Part shown: piece after piece, positions 1 to 12,900 of the stretch
Numbering within the stretch: the stretch's first letter is position 1
How the letters are laid out: each line of letters starts with the position of its first letter
Origin: Nymphaea colorata
Lineage: Eukaryota; Streptophyta; Magnoliopsida; Nymphaeales; Nymphaeaceae
Direction of reading: 5' to 3'
Assembly (NCBI RefSeq): GCF_008831285.2
Contig: NC_045146.1
Span: forward strand, 23,701,703 to 23,765,702
Length of the DNA stretch: 64,000 nt
Translations under genes and position numbers: made by a program
The notes under the pieces: generated by a model
Databases searched by the model: none
What the model saw: the letters and a program-made list of their open reading frames with translations, nothing else
Told to the model about the DNA's origin: nothing

Positions 1-2079
1 TACGGAATATTAGAACATTTGCATATTTTTATTAGTGTGATTGTCTGCTTGATAAGAAAAGACACTAAGCTCTGTAGTGGGGCATAAGTGCGTTGAAATT
101 GACCAAAACTAAAATGCCCAGGTCAGAATGATGACGATGAAGATGACCTACTTCTTGCACTCATTCCTTTACTTGAGTCCACTTGTTGTGTTAAAATGCT
201 CCAGCTGATTAATCAATTAATACTTTAGATTTAATTTACGAGCTCAATGATCATTTGTTTGAGACCATGAAATATTGTTGAAATCGATCCCCACATGCAG
301 CCCAATTTCATACCGATACCCATGAGTTCTGGTAAATGTACAACACGGATGGCTACAACTGTTTAAATTAGCATAAGACCCGAACTTTGTACAAGAAATA
401 TTGTCCAAAGATGTATTGATCACGAGAAAATAATTGTGTTAATAAGATTCATATGGTGCAATTTGAGCGCATCAGATGTGTTATTAACTTAGCTGCATGC
501 TTTTATCATATGTTCACATATTTAGGTTCCAATTCAGATTCACATCTACATACCATATCCCAGTTTGAATTTGAATTTACCATCCGAATCTATGAGTGAA
601 CTTAGTTTCTCATGGCGCTGTCCTCATAAGGCTTAGTGTTCCAAGCTTACTTGTAAAATAAAAAACATTTGACCAATTGCATATGTTTTTGTGACAATTT
701 AGTCATTAAATATTCGTAATCATTCTAGACTTAACATATACATTATATATTTTTTCGTTAAAAAAATGATTGAAGAGACTTTAATCATAGAAATGGACCA
801 TGATGACACCAAATAGTACATAAAAGAAGTTGACAAACTTACTGCAAATGATGAATGCACAGTACCATCGCTCGCTCCACTATTTCGAGATTGGTCTCCT
901 TTGTTCGTTAATGTTGTCTTGAACGCATCTTTATCCAGTAAGAGTGAAAACAACTTTTCTGCGTGCAAAAGAATAATAGAAAATCGAAGGCAACATTAAC
1001 CTTCGCCGCATTTTCTCGATTACATTGAAAAAGACACAGTGCAATGGTCCATCTCAAAATTGGCCTAGCAGTAAACTTTTTTCTCTGATTATATGTACTT
1101 TTCAAGAACTTATTCTCATTCATCAAACAGTGAAAAAGATTCTTAAAATATTTCATCCTCTCACAAAGCTATTTAACAGGTTATTCCAAAAATTTTAGTC
1201 TCTAAGAATTGGTGATCCATCAATTTTCCTAAAACAGTTTTTACAGGGAAAACCCACTTCAAAAAATTTTTCCAAAACAATCGGACGCCCTTATAAGGAG
1301 ACGCTTGGTAGCAAGCAGGAAATATGTCTCAGCGTGAATAGTTTACAGGAAATTTTCTACTGTTTTTCATTTCAGGCCGCTGTACTAGGCTGGTGGAATT
1401 TCACACGCCCATACGCCTCAAAACGATTCTCTGCAGGCACATTAAAACGAGAGGGAGTTACATGCACTGCTGTGCACAATGCAAATGTGCACAAGTCTGT
1501 GCATATAACCAGCTTCCCATTAAAACACGCCTAACAGACTATCCTTCTAATCTCATATGTTCACCAACCCCACAAAATCACATCTTACTTTCGTCCAATT
1601 TGATGCGCTTTTCATATATGCATCCATAATTTCACGGAGACTTGAAATTTCCCACAAGAAATCAAGTCTGCGGTTTTTCTACATGATTTTACCTTGCGGG
1701 GAACTCCAAAGAAGATTTCTGTAATATGCTGACAGTCTGATGTTCTTCTAACTTTTGCCCAACCATGGATAATCTCGTAACTGAGACCTTAGAAGTTCTG
1801 GGGTTGCATGAATCCAAATACAATTTGTCCAGAAAATCGACGCAGGTTGCAATCTACCAGATTCACAGGATAGGCCCTGTTATACTGTCACCGTAAGAAG
1901 GGACTTCTAAAGCATTGCAGCATCCACTTCCCACCAAAAAAACGAAGAATGAATGGCTGCCAAATGGCTAAACAGACCACAGTTCATACACTTGGATGCA
2001 AGCTCAAGGTCACACCTATCTTCTGTCTTGGTTCATCTGCTTTATTCCTTGATTCAAGATTCTCAGGAGCTGCTCTCTA

Positions 2080-2460
2080 CAATTCTTGCTCCTTGCTCTG
2101 TTCGTAGGTGCTCTTGGTGCAGTAGCAGAGGAATGAGCAAGTCAAGCAGAAGGTGCTCTGTCCCATGGAGCGCCGTGGTGTTGCAGCCGGTGGTGTTATT
2201 GTGTCACAAGTAGTGCAGTAGCCAGTGCGGTAGCTCAACACAGCGGTGGCAGGGGGTGGCGTGTGCCGTGCAGGGCTGTGCCGCAGCCGGTGGAGTTGCT
2301 GTGGCACCACAAGTGATTGTTGTGGAGCCGGGTGCCAAAGCCTGGCCACAAATGGTAGCAGAGCTGCCAACGGAAAAGCCGCTGGTAGTGGCGGTGCTGG
2401 TAAGTGCCTGTAGCGGCAGAGCGAACCTATGGCTGCCCATTTAGCAGCCACTGTACACCC
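2080..2460. other. GC-rich island with open frames on both strands
   Basis: This stretch is clearly richer in G and C than the DNA around it. It has a 124-codon open frame on the minus strand (2077-2451) and shorter ones on the plus strand. The translated products are rich in Pro/Ala/Leu or Val/Ala and match no family I recognise. The phrase GCAGCCGGTGG is repeated about 100 bp apart (near 2183 and 2284), so part of it may be an old tandem duplication. It could be a gene fragment, a CpG-rich relic or chance. I assign no function. Confidence 0.3.
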
Positions 2461-3559
2461 ACTGCACAGTACCTTCTAGTGATGAACTAGATTATCCCGT
2501 TTCCAACTCATCCTGCATGAATGTGAGAATGGTATCGAGAAGAAAAGGTTTGATGCATAGTCACCCAATTCAATTGCTAATATCACGGAACTAGAGAAAC
2601 AGAGTTTCTATGAACACCATCTTTCAAAAGCCACAGATCAATCTCAATATAAACTTAGCACTTTCCGTATTATTTCACATGTATTTTAGATCAACCCCAT
2701 GACCCTCGTGAAACTGTCTGAGCTCAGGTGGATGGGAAACTCGACCACATGGATCTTACTTACGCCAGAGGCTACTGCTTTCTTCAAGAAGTAGGCAACC
2801 CACAAGCAATTGATCTTTAGTGTGGTTCAGTGTGCGGATTTGTGAAGCGAAAGGGCTCTGCTAGTGCTCCTCTTGTTGAAAGGGCAAGAAAATTTTTATC
2901 CTTGGGTCTGTGTGGAGAAGGATGAGTACCTAAAAATATGAACCAATTCCCGTGAAATTTGGGGTGGACCTGAACCTATAGCACGATATATCGTAATCAT
3001 AAATACCGTTATGGCGATTCTAACGGCGACCTTATTCTCGATATGTTTTGGCAAAGCTAAAACTGTCGAGAAAATCAGGGTAAAATTCGTAATTTTTTTT
3101 TAGAAAATTAAAAATTGCAAAAGTTAGGAAAAATTAAGATAAAAAAAAACTGACAAGAACACAAAAAAGATAACTTGATAAATGATAAAATTAATGTTTT
3201 AATAGTGATATAAATGAAGATAAATAATTTAACTTGGGTTTTAAATTTTAAAACAAAAAAAACATAAAAATAATGAGAAAAAACGCAAAAAAAAAAAATC
3301 ACCTTCGAGTTTCTTAAAAAAAGAAAAGTAGAGAAAAAGACATGGTTTTTCGATTTTAATGTTTTTCTCAAATCTTTTTCCAAAAAAAACGGGTTTTTAG
3401 TGACTATGCGCCAAATTTATGTGTGATAAGACTGAAGCTAGAACTAAACAGTGATTGAACTAAAGATTATATAAAATCAATTCAGTTGCTAATACGGGTC
3501 ACGTCTAAAACAAGAATGATTCATTTATGGTCAACAATAGTCAGGTTTAGTCATCGCCA

Positions 3560-3770
3560 ACATCAAGCGTGGAGCTTGGATTTTTTTTCAAGGGCGGGTC
3601 AAATAGGAGCTGGGTTTATTGGGTTGGATTTGGGTAGGGCCAAATTAAACTCACGTTCAAAAAATACATACAAACAAAAAAAAAATCAATTTTTATAGTG
3701 TAATTTTTTTTTTCATTTGATTGAAGTGAGGCAATGGCCTAAGCAGCCCCCTCCCTCCCTCCGCCCCTGG
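3560..3770. repeat. dispersed repeat, copy 1
   Basis: It contains a poly-A/poly-T stretch followed by GGCC-type sequence and a run of CCCTCC units ending CCGCCCCTGG. The same arrangement occurs at 19875-19985, so it belongs to a dispersed repeat family. The family is not identified. Confidence 0.45.
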
Positions 3771-5091
3771 CCAAAGTCGAAGTAATCTTAATCACATTAA
3801 TCACATAGGTAGTTCAGTAAGGTTCCCATATTGATGCCGTTATACCAACATGGTAAAATGGATATTCAGACGCACTTGAAAAATTTTTAGACCCAAAATA
3901 ACAACGCGCTTACTTTTATTTGATTTAACTTGTTCTCAAGTTAGTTTTCATTATGTTTTTAAGAGCTATTGGTCATGATCAACGTGTGCTGTTTTTATTT
4001 ATACTACTAATTTGGTTTAATGTTGCTTTTATTTTTTTTAGATACAAACATATACCTTGCCGTACCTGAACCTATAATGATGTGACTTGCTGTAATTTTT
4101 ACCTTTGCTGTAAGTTTTAGCTTTCTTCAAGAATCGTAATCTGAGCATAACTTGGCAGACTCAGATGAGCCCATTCCGGCAAGAAACATTATCCAGGTTC
4201 AGGTTCTTTTCTTTGGTGAATAATTGTTTTCATAAACGGTTCGGATAAAAATGTACATCTATAATGGAAGCATCGAGTAACATTGACTGCGTTTTAGTCC
4301 AATTTTGCTAGCTGATGAATGTGACCCAGCAGCAAACAGCAAGCTCTATTTCGGATAGCTCCAGACCCTGGAATCTATAAAGCCAACTAAACCCACTCGC
4401 TCTCATTTGGCTTCTGTTTGGAAAGTGACTGAACAATCTTTACTTCTAAAAAAGCCTCGATGACGCTTCGTTGTGGAGAAAAAGTGACTTGTTACTCTAA
4501 AATAGAACTTGTTACATCATTTTCAAAACAACCGCTTTTTATCTCCACTTTGCTTCCAAACGCATACCCAAATGTCTCTTTTTTTTCTTTTTTCTTTCAT
4601 ACTGATCCACAAAGACATAAAACTCGTAATAAGGGAAAGGCTGTCCAAGAAAAAGATGGTTCTTAGGAAGCTGTTTGGTTTATGGTCCCATGTACATGCC
4701 TTAAAAAAATTTGTCATATATATAAAACATCATAATAAGTATTAATCTGCTCTAATTTCTTTTTTAAAAAAAAAAAACTTATGAGACAGTAACAATGTTT
4801 TACTATTGCCACACGACCCTTAAGAGGCGGTTTGCCACAAAAGACTCTTTGTAAGTTTCTCATAAATTTGCCCAAATATTAAAGTGAATTTATAGAACAA
4901 TAATTTTAATGTTTGCTGAACTCACCCAATCTTTTGAGCCAAATCTTTTGAGTCAGATTTATGAGACACTCACAAAATCGCTTTGTATTTTCGTGTTTTT
5001 CAATGCTTGTGACGGTTGGTGGGCTTGATAGTGAAGCATATTGACTTGAATGGCCCCAAGCAATATGTAGGAACAAAAGACTATAATGCCC

Positions 5092-5312
5092 TTGAAACGA
5101 AGGGAAAAAAGAGTAAAAAGGAACCCCAAATAATGACAATACCCAAAAGTCTAAAAAATACTCTCTTTTTTCTTTTTAGAGAGTAGAGAGAAGAAACGTG
5201 GCCTTAAGGAACTCCAGTGTTGAAACGAGAGGAGAAAAAGAAAAAGGAACCCAATATAATGACAATACTGAAAAAGTAGAAAAAATACTTACTTTTTTTA
5301 TAAAAAAAAACG
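5092..5312. repeat. imperfect direct repeat (two copies of about 90 bp)
   Basis: Copy A is at about 5092-5180 and copy B at about 5220-5312. Both run TTGAAACGA, then an A-rich stretch, GGAACCC, AATGACAATAC and a T-rich stretch. They are separated by about 40 bp. No coding potential is seen. Confidence 0.5.
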
Positions 5313-5852
5313 ATGAAATATACCCTTAAAAAAACACCATGTATTAACTTTAATTGTTAATGCCAATGCCATGCATATTACCAAAGGGGTCGTTTGGCAA
5401 TTAAACAGTAACAAATTAACGGTTCCGTATCTACCTCAAAGATGAGACTTATTTATTCAAAAACCTATAAACAGTATGTGGTATCCACCGATACACGTTG
5501 GCACAATAGGTTAAGTGAAGAATATGTAGGAATCCCCAAAAATCTATTGATCTCAAATCCATTGATCTCAGTCAGCCAAGGATCTCAATTAACAACAAAT
5601 CTACAAAGTGTTTGATCACTTCAGGTTTGAAATTCATGGAACTGATGTGCCAAAATTTCCATGGCAAAATGCATGGTTCATTAAACTAAAAAACTTATGT
5701 TTGTAGTAAGATCACACTTAAAATCCTTATTTTATGTTCTTGCATTGAAGCAAAGCTTTGATTTAAAAGTTGAGTCGGGAAAGGTCTGATCTTAAATCCA
5801 AGGTTCTCAAATCAGGAGGATTTTTAGATAAAAAGCAATCAAATTTCTTCTT

Positions 5853-6058
5853 AGGGTGTGTTTGATAGCCGAGGTTGATATGAAATTTTTTCATGTAGCA
5901 CGCATGGTATAAAAAAATACTGTATTTGATTACCATGCGAAAAAAAAAAGGATTTGAGATCCTCAGTTTAGGACAAAAACCTCAGATTTGATCTAGGTCC
6001 AAAGTTCAACCCGAAGTAGGTCAGCATCTAATTTTCTCATGGCGATCAACCAAACGTA
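5853..6058. mobile_element. possible MITE
   Basis: The left end reads GGGTGTGTTTGATAGCC. The reverse complement of the right end reads TACGTTTGGTTGATCGCC, which gives imperfect terminal inverted repeats about 200 bp apart around AT-rich, non-coding DNA. This resembles the GTGTTTGG ends of plant hAT or Harbinger MITEs. I could not find a convincing target-site duplication, so the call is weak. Confidence 0.3.
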
Positions 6059-6472
6059 GAATAAATGAGAAAGTTGAGAATCAACGTCCAAACAAGAGCC
6101 ACGGACTTTTCAATTTGGCGGTACGTAATATTACATGCCCCTACTTTGTGTCCATGCCAAAATGATACTAGTTATAAAATTTCAAATTTTTAAAGAGCAC
6201 GAATATATAAATGAAAAAAAATGACTCTAAAGTACTATATTCAAAATAAGCATTTTTTGTGAACCTTTGTGGGCAATTGCCCACACAATACCTACACATG
6301 CCTCCCTAACTAGACCCGATCGATTGGTCGACCAGGAAGTCGCCTCACGAAATCTCAGCATCATTCAACATGACGTGAAAGTTTGAAACCCCAATCCTCT
6401 AAAAAAAGCTTCTTGATCTTTTGTTACGTTCTAGTCATAGTTTAGGCATGTTTGGAAAACTTAGTTCCAGCT

Positions 6473-6498
6473 TATATATATATATATATATATATTAT
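6473..6498. repeat. TA microsatellite
   Basis: Simple TA dinucleotide run. Confidence 0.85.
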
Positions 6499-8274
6499 AT
6501 GACAACATGCGGTTTATTTGACACAGTTTCATAAAGTTTGTTCATATACAAAACTTGTCTTGCTAGGGTTTTGCATTGAGCTTCAAACTTCGGGGAAGGG
6601 AAGCGATCACAGTGAAAGAACGTTTGAAAGGTGATGCCCTGGGAATCCTAATCTTATGAGTACAATACCATCAACAAATTTCTGACTGCAGTGAATCCTA
6701 ATCTTATGAGGAATCCTATTCGAAATGAATTGGAGTTATGAGTCTCTTGTTAGTTTTTTTTTTTTTTAAATTCGGTTTCTTTTATCATTTTAATATATAT
6801 ATTTTTTTTCAGAAACAAATAAACGATTCAAGGCCGATCCAGCGAATCATCGTTCTTGCCTTGTTGGTGTTGACATCCTTAATTTACAAACCAAAACCAT
6901 CTATCCACCGCATTGTTCTTTCCCCATGAAACAAATCTCAATTGACCAAACTGAAGATGGACTTTTTCTTTTTTTCCGTCTTCAAATGTCAAACATCTGC
7001 AAGTCCTGAATGATGTCGGCGATTGACCGCTCAATCTTTCAATGGGAAATTCCGTGCCACGCACGCCGGTCTTAAGCTTATTCCGGTGTTTACCAGGTTT
7101 CTGCAGAAAAGCATCCTCTTCTTCTTCTTCTAATGATCATAGAAAAGAGAAATTTGCAGGGTCAGAAATACTTTTGTGAGGTAAAACTTGGTGAGCTCAG
7201 GTTTGAAATCGATGTTTGTGAAGAATGGAGGGAATACGCTCCTATCGTCTCCCTGGACAAGGGATGGCCCTAACTTAGGGCCTCCATAGATCTTTGCCAC
7301 TTTATTTTTTTTCTAAATTGACATTTAAATTTTAAAAAATTTCACTAAAATTATGAAAAATGATATTTCGGTCGCAGAAAACCATACTTTCCTTCTCACA
7401 TAGACCACAAATATTACTAATAAGCAGCATCGATCCCCTTTCTTAATCGCGCATGTGCTAAGAGTCTCTTGTCAAATGTGCTGAATACTTATCATATCAG
7501 ATGTGCGTCGAGTTCTGGACAGCAGAAGAAGCAAGGAAAATGGAAATCCTAAAACTTTTGTATACCCAAATCATGACTTGCATCTCTATGGAGAAAGCAA
7601 AGGAAATTAAAGACTGACTTTCTCATAAGAATAAGCACTATTCGGTGCGCAGGGTATGTAAATTGATTCCCTTATGTTGAGTCATTATTCAAGCAAAGCT
7701 TTGGATATGATATCAAGCACAATTTTCTTAGTGATTGACGTCGAAACCTTTTAGACTTTGAAGCAAGTTAGAATTCAATGAAAATGCGTTTGTGCAATAT
7801 GCTCAATTTGACAAAAAATTCAACTTTCACCAGAATGGTTTCTTAATGTGCAGCCAAATTTCCAAGTCTTGATTTACTGAATACAGTAATATATTAATAT
7901 GTTAATAGTCCTCTTCTGCTTCCTCTTTCTTCGTATTTCTCTCTCTTCGCGAATTGTGGATGATGAGGCCAACCTTGTACGGTAAAATGACAAGGAAAGC
8001 CATTCAATTCAACAATCAAGCAAGAAACCAGCGCCAGCTGAGAAGGAAAGTGCCGTTCACATTTCCTACGTGTTTGTCTTGTATCCGGGGAAGAACAACC
8101 ATTCACTCGAGGAGGAAACCAACATCTTTACGTGGAGAACTTTTCGAAAACAACAAATAGAAGGATATAACAAGACAAACAGTTGTATTTACTGAGAGCT
8201 AACTAAACAATTGCATAGTTGGTACATTCACATAACAACAATTTCCAACCACCAGTCCTTAACGCCGCGGTCCA

Positions 8275-9732
8275 CTACCTTCTCTCTCTCGCTACTGTCT
8301 CGTTTGAGCTTGAAGGATGCAATCTGATCTGCCTCAGGTGGTCATGAGTATCAGGTGGGAGGTCATCGATCCTGGACCTCTCCGGCTGCACCCACCTCCC
8401 ATCTCCGTTCCTCACCATCCCCTTGTTCTCGTCCTGCCGCCAGAACGGCGGCACCAGGTGATGCTCCTTGAGGAAGTCGCACGCCTTGTTCACCAGCGCC
8501 GGGTCTCGCCCACTCGACAGCACGAACCTCCTTCCCGTGCCATGGTACCCGTCCAGCAGGTGCAGGTGGGCTTCTAGGTTATGGAAGCATGACGGGTCCC
8601 CGGTCTCCTTCAAGAAAGGTGACATGGTATGGTCGAGTTTGAGCTCGGTACCCACATGGGTATACCCCCAAGGCAGCGCATCGGCCAGGCCTTGAAGCAT
8701 CGCCGGCAGCCTTTCGTTCAGGAATAGACCGGGCACCTTAGGCACCGTGTCATGAACATTGACCACTCGCAGGACCTTGATACCAAGCTCCTCGCACCTT
8801 TCCTTGAACTTGCGGTTCCCTACCCTTGGTCCCGAGAAGGAGAAGACCGTAATGGGTATGGTCCGGCCGTCCGGGAGGACGTTCAGCCCCATCTCGGCAA
8901 TGTCGTAAGCCGATAAGAGCGCAAGCGCGCTGCCCAGGCTGTGTCCGGTGATGCTGATGCTCATGTCCTCACCAGACCCACTGTACTGCTCCACCACCCG
9001 CTTGATCTCCGTCAGAATCTGCTCCCTGGCTGAGAACAGGCAGAACCGGCAAGCAGGGTCCTTGTCGGTGTAAAGGTCCAAGAACCCGGACTCCACTTTG
9101 ATCGCCGGGTTTTGGTTCGAGTGGCCTGGTAAGCGGACGGGCTTGAGGAAGTCCATGAGGTCGGCCACCCACTCGAGGCGGGTGACGGTGCCCCGCCAGG
9201 CCACCGCGACATCGCGTCGCCCCAGGTGGGAGGAGTCTTTGGACGCGGCAACGTAGCCAATCCAGTTGGCGCGGGAGCTCCAGATCTCGGGCCACACCGA
9301 TTTCTTGAAGAAGTTGGGGAGGTTGACGTTGGAGACCGCATAGAGGTAGCGGGTGACGTCGTACCCGGATTCCGGCAGCCCGACGCCGTCGAAAAAGTAG
9401 CGCCGGTTGTACTTGCAGCTGCCGCAGTACTTAGAGAACTGATCGAAGTCGAACCCATCGTAGCAGGCTTGCGCCATCTCGCCATACCGGATGAGCTCCT
9501 TCCGGAGAAGAGGGTCCAAAGGGTCCAGCAGCCCCTCCCAGTCGTGGCTGCCGTGCATCTCCCGCCACCTCTCCAGAAGCCGCAGCTCCGCTTTCTCTTT
9601 TCCCTTTAAATCTCCCATTCTTCCTCCATCTTGCTCTTCCTCCTCTTGGTCTTCTTCTCTCGATTCCTGCCTTTCCAATTTGGGTAGCCGTTCGGCTGTA
9701 TTGACCGCCTGAACTTGTCTAACGAAGCCCAT
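8275..9732 (-). CDS. Phospholipase A1-Igamma-like lipase P1 (N-terminus out of frame)
   Basis: This is a class I plant phospholipase A1 (DAD1-like, Igamma type), expected to cut the sn-1 acyl chain from plastid glycerolipids. The 485-codon frame from the ATG at 9732 holds the whole lipase_3 domain. It has the GHSLG nucleophile elbow (Ser265), Asp328 in HDTVPKVPG and probably His384 in HNLEAHLHLL. The C-terminus is longer than in P2 and P3. The start conserved in P2 and P3 (ACC-rich leader, then ATGGCTTCC) is also present here at 9884, 59 bp below a TATAAAT box. Its frame runs only 44 codons (transit-peptide-like, rich in Ser and Leu) before a stop and is not in register with the lipase frame. 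An indel lies between about 9780 and 9845. Either translation starts at 9732 without a transit peptide, or P1 is a recent pseudogene, or the assembly has an error. The gene is intronless and tandem with P2 and P3. Confidence 0.85.
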   Translation of the reverse strand: MGFVRQVQAVNTAERLPKLERQESREEDQEEEEQDGGRMGDLKGKEKAELRLLERWREMHGSHDWEGLLDPLDPLLRKELIRYGEMAQACYDGFDFDQFSKYCGSCKYNRRYFFDGVGLPESGYDVTRYLYAVSNVNLPNFFKKSVWPEIWSSRANWIGYVAASKDSSHLGRRDVAVAWRGTVTRLEWVADLMDFLKPVRLPGHSNQNPAIKVESGFLDLYTDKDPACRFCLFSAREQILTEIKRVVEQYSGSGEDMSISITGHSLGSALALLSAYDIAEMGLNVLPDGRTIPITVFSFSGPRVGNRKFKERCEELGIKVLRVVNVHDTVPKVPGLFLNERLPAMLQGLADALPWGYTHVGTELKLDHTMSPFLKETGDPSCFHNLEAHLHLLDGYHGTGRRFVLSSGRDPALVNKACDFLKEHHLVPPFWRQDENKGMVRNGDGRWVQPERSRIDDLPPDTHDHLRQIRLHPSSSNETVARERR

Positions 9733-9881
9733 CGATTTTGAGTCAGGCTTCAGGAGTAGTTCCGGGACGAGCTTCTGGGGAGACGAACCTCTCTAGGTTG
9801 GAACCCATGGTGGAGATGGTCGTGGAGGGTGGCCGATGGATGCAGCAATTGGTTAGAGAGAAGAAGAAGGGAGGAGGAAGC

Positions 9882-9884
9882 CAT
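9882..9884 (-). other. conserved upstream start codon of P1
   Basis: The ATG sits in the context ACCATCCATGGCTTCC, which matches the starts of P2 (CCGCCAATGGCTTCC) and P3 (CCATCAATGGCTTCC). It is the expected start by paralogy, but the following 44-codon frame is not the lipase frame. Confidence 0.6.
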
Positions 9885-9942
9885 GGATGGTGGTTATGGT
9901 TGATCAGATCAGAGCAGAGCAGCTCCTGATAAAGCCTCATCA

Positions 9943-9949
9943 ATTTATA
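9943..9949 (-). promoter_or_regulatory. TATA box of P1
   Basis: TATAAAT on the minus strand, 59 bp upstream of the conserved ATG at 9884. P3 has the same box at a similar distance. Confidence 0.6.
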
Positions 9950-12900
9950 GGCAGACGGGCCGTCGAGAAAGAACTTTTGTTCGATCGGCAACGTAGACCG
10001 TGGAGCTGCATTTCATTAGTATGACCAGGTTTTCCTTGAAGCCCCTTTTCACATTATATCACATCATCATTTTAAATGTAAATAAAAGGACTAGTTTAAT
10101 ATCTATCTAGGTAAAATTAATCATGTATTGATATTAATAGATATAGCTCTTAGGAAACCTTACATAACACAATCTACCCAGCTCACTATTAGCTTTACTA
10201 AGCGTATTTTATCTTTTGTTAACATTAACTTTAGCTTAAACTATTAATAACCTAGTGTTGACGGCAAGTGTTTGTTTTCTTTATTATCGATGCAAAATAT
10301 TTTAAGTTTTTTCTTTTCAACACGTGAAACATTTAAGTATTCTTTTTTGTAGTTGCCTGCCAGTTCGTCAATTGTGCTTTTGTAATTTCTCTGGATTTGT
10401 GAAATAGTTAAACTAAAGTTTGATTTTAATAAAGAGCATCTTTCATGGTATACTAATAAAGTAGGTAAGAGATCCACCTAATCTCCGTTTGGTGATTTGA
10501 GATAAAAAGAAAGAAAATTACTCGACCCTTAGAATATGTACTGATTACGAATCATCTGATCAAGTTACTTAATAATTCGCAGGATACATGCGCAGTAGAT
10601 TGTCGTTGACACTTAAATAATATAGTTGTCATTTGAAAAAAGAAAATTCACATGCATGTGGCATCGCATAATTCAAAAAATTAGGTTGATTGAACCTTTA
10701 AAAGATTCAATGAAAACAAAATAATTAATTTGTAAATACCAATCTTTTTTACGGCATTAATTTTACATGTATAAACATATAAAAAGAGATTAGTTTTGCT
10801 TATTTAATTGAAAAATAGTCACTTCTCACAGCTCCTTCACCTCCACTTTTGCTAGCTACCAGTTTCTCAGTTGCCACCCTTCTTGAATCTACATCCTAAA
10901 CTTTGATTAAAGACAAAGTGTCAAATCAAAGCAAAGTTCCTAGGCTGTAATAATGGCCTTAAAAACTAGTATGATGTGATGTGGCAGACCAACTAAGTTG
11001 CATTGGGCCAGTTGATAAGAGTTAGACTCGAACCGTAACCCGAAACTTGAGCCCAACTTGGCTCGGTTAAAATAAAAATTATTTTTAAAAATATAAAATA
11101 ATTTTTTAATATAACTTATATATTATTATTAAAATAAAAATAATATTAAAAATATATCAGGTCGAATCAAGCCCCATTGGGTCGACCCATGTTGGCCCGA
11201 TAGGTATTCGGCAACCAAGTACTAGGTAGAGTGCCTGACTTGATGTCCAACCCTAATTGTAAAGACATACATCTTTATTCTCCAAGCCAATCATCTTAGA
11301 TTGCCGTTTTCAAAAGTTCTCTACCAACCAACAATAAATAATGGGATCCATCCTCAGGCTTGTGACCATCCATTTAGCTTGCTTTTCCAATAGAACTATT
11401 ATATTTATTAAGATAAGGCAGCTCCAAGCTGCTACTAATTGTTTTCGCCCCCTGTTTTCTAATCAAATGGGGATATTAATATTAATTAAGTTTTGTTATA
11501 GGTGCCAACAAAATTATTTGCAGATCTTTTTTTTTTATGGTTATAACTATTATAGCTCACTTTTCTAACTAATTGCCATGCTGAGACGTTCAAAATTAAT
11601 TTAACAATTGATTAATTCCTGGTAAGCGAGGGGTTTTCCTATCACCAAGCAAACGACCGATGTTCCTACCCAACTCTTCATTCTTTTAAAGTACAAGGGG
11701 TGCTTTTAGTATCTTAAGACTGCGCTTCAGCTTGTGCATCGGTGGTTCCTTTTTACAGCACAAATAATCAAAATAAAAACTAGTCTCCTATTCGCTCCCA
11801 CTTCGACCATTGTACAGAGCCTAAATGTAGTTGATTAATTGACTGTACTTCACCACATGCGGCTTCTCTCCTAATAAGGCAAGGCAGCAGTAAAATTCAA
11901 TAAAAAAAACTCATTATTGGCTGATATACACTTTTTTATTTTTTCAGTCTAAGAAACTGCACCCACCCAGGTTGAGAGACTTTTACCGCTCCCCTGGTGG
12001 CATAAAAACTCTAAAGGTTATCCTAATGCGGCCAACTAGAGACGGGCAGGTCCGAGCTGGTGTGCCAAGACTCATTGTGGCCACTGACCCGGAATCCAAT
12101 TGGCGGTTGAATGGAAATACTTAAGATCGACATGTCCTGTGGCTAAAGACCACAAGAAGGGTCACCCAATCTTATATTTGAACCTTAGTTAGTCTTAGCC
12201 TAGCACAGCTAAGTGGCAGACCTGGCCATTGAATTCAAGAGTGAGCTGAGTCCAACTACGTAGAGTGGGTGCCCAAAACTTTCAAAGCACTTTGTTTCGG
12301 GCGGCCCGACAAAAGCCCTTTAGCAGGCTCTGCCAGAAGCCATACGTACCATTTTCTCTTTATTGAATCACCAAAAGTTGGGTCACTATAAACGTGCGTG
12401 ATCTTAGTTATTAAGCAGTCTATTATTACCATGCCTGCTTTTAAAAAAGCAACAGTCGATCCCATCGTCCAACATTTTGCAATAGGTTGAGATTTTATCT
12501 AGACCCAACCATACACGAATAAAAAATTTTCATGAAATCTATATGATTATTTTAATGACATGACATGTCCTATAAATATCACATTTTACATATTTATGTT
12601 CTCGTACAACTGGCTATACATACATCAACATCTGGTGCATAATTTTCTAGTATTCTTCACATTTCTGGTGAAATCTAGCTAAATGAATCACTTTTATAGA
12701 TTGAGTTCATGGGAAGCAACACTTATTTGTTTCCGAGTCAAGATCTAGGCTTATTAGTCAAGATACCAGAAAGAGAGAGAGAGAGAGAGGGATCGCCGGC
12801 CAGCCATCTCTCCTTCCAACAGTCGCTCGGCGGCTGTGGAAGTTTGGTATTTAGGTTGATCAGACCGTGAAGCTTTACGGGTCAGACTACAGCGGCTCAC

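Larger units (their letters stand above)
1..8274. other. gene-poor AT-rich region
   Basis: I see no recognisable gene on either strand. Open frames are short, low in complexity and match no family I know. The stretch contains poly-A/T tracts (especially 3080-3390 and 4750-4790), a GC-rich island at 2080-2460, an imperfect direct repeat at 5092-5312, a possible MITE at 5853-6058 and a TA microsatellite near 6473-6498. A C/T-rich repeat at 3560-3770 recurs near 19.9 kb. Confidence 0.6.

Noticed and set aside
1440-1510. Repeated GTGCAC/CATGCA words
   Set aside because: Short palindromic words cluster here but form no clear stem or regulatory module and lie next to no gene.
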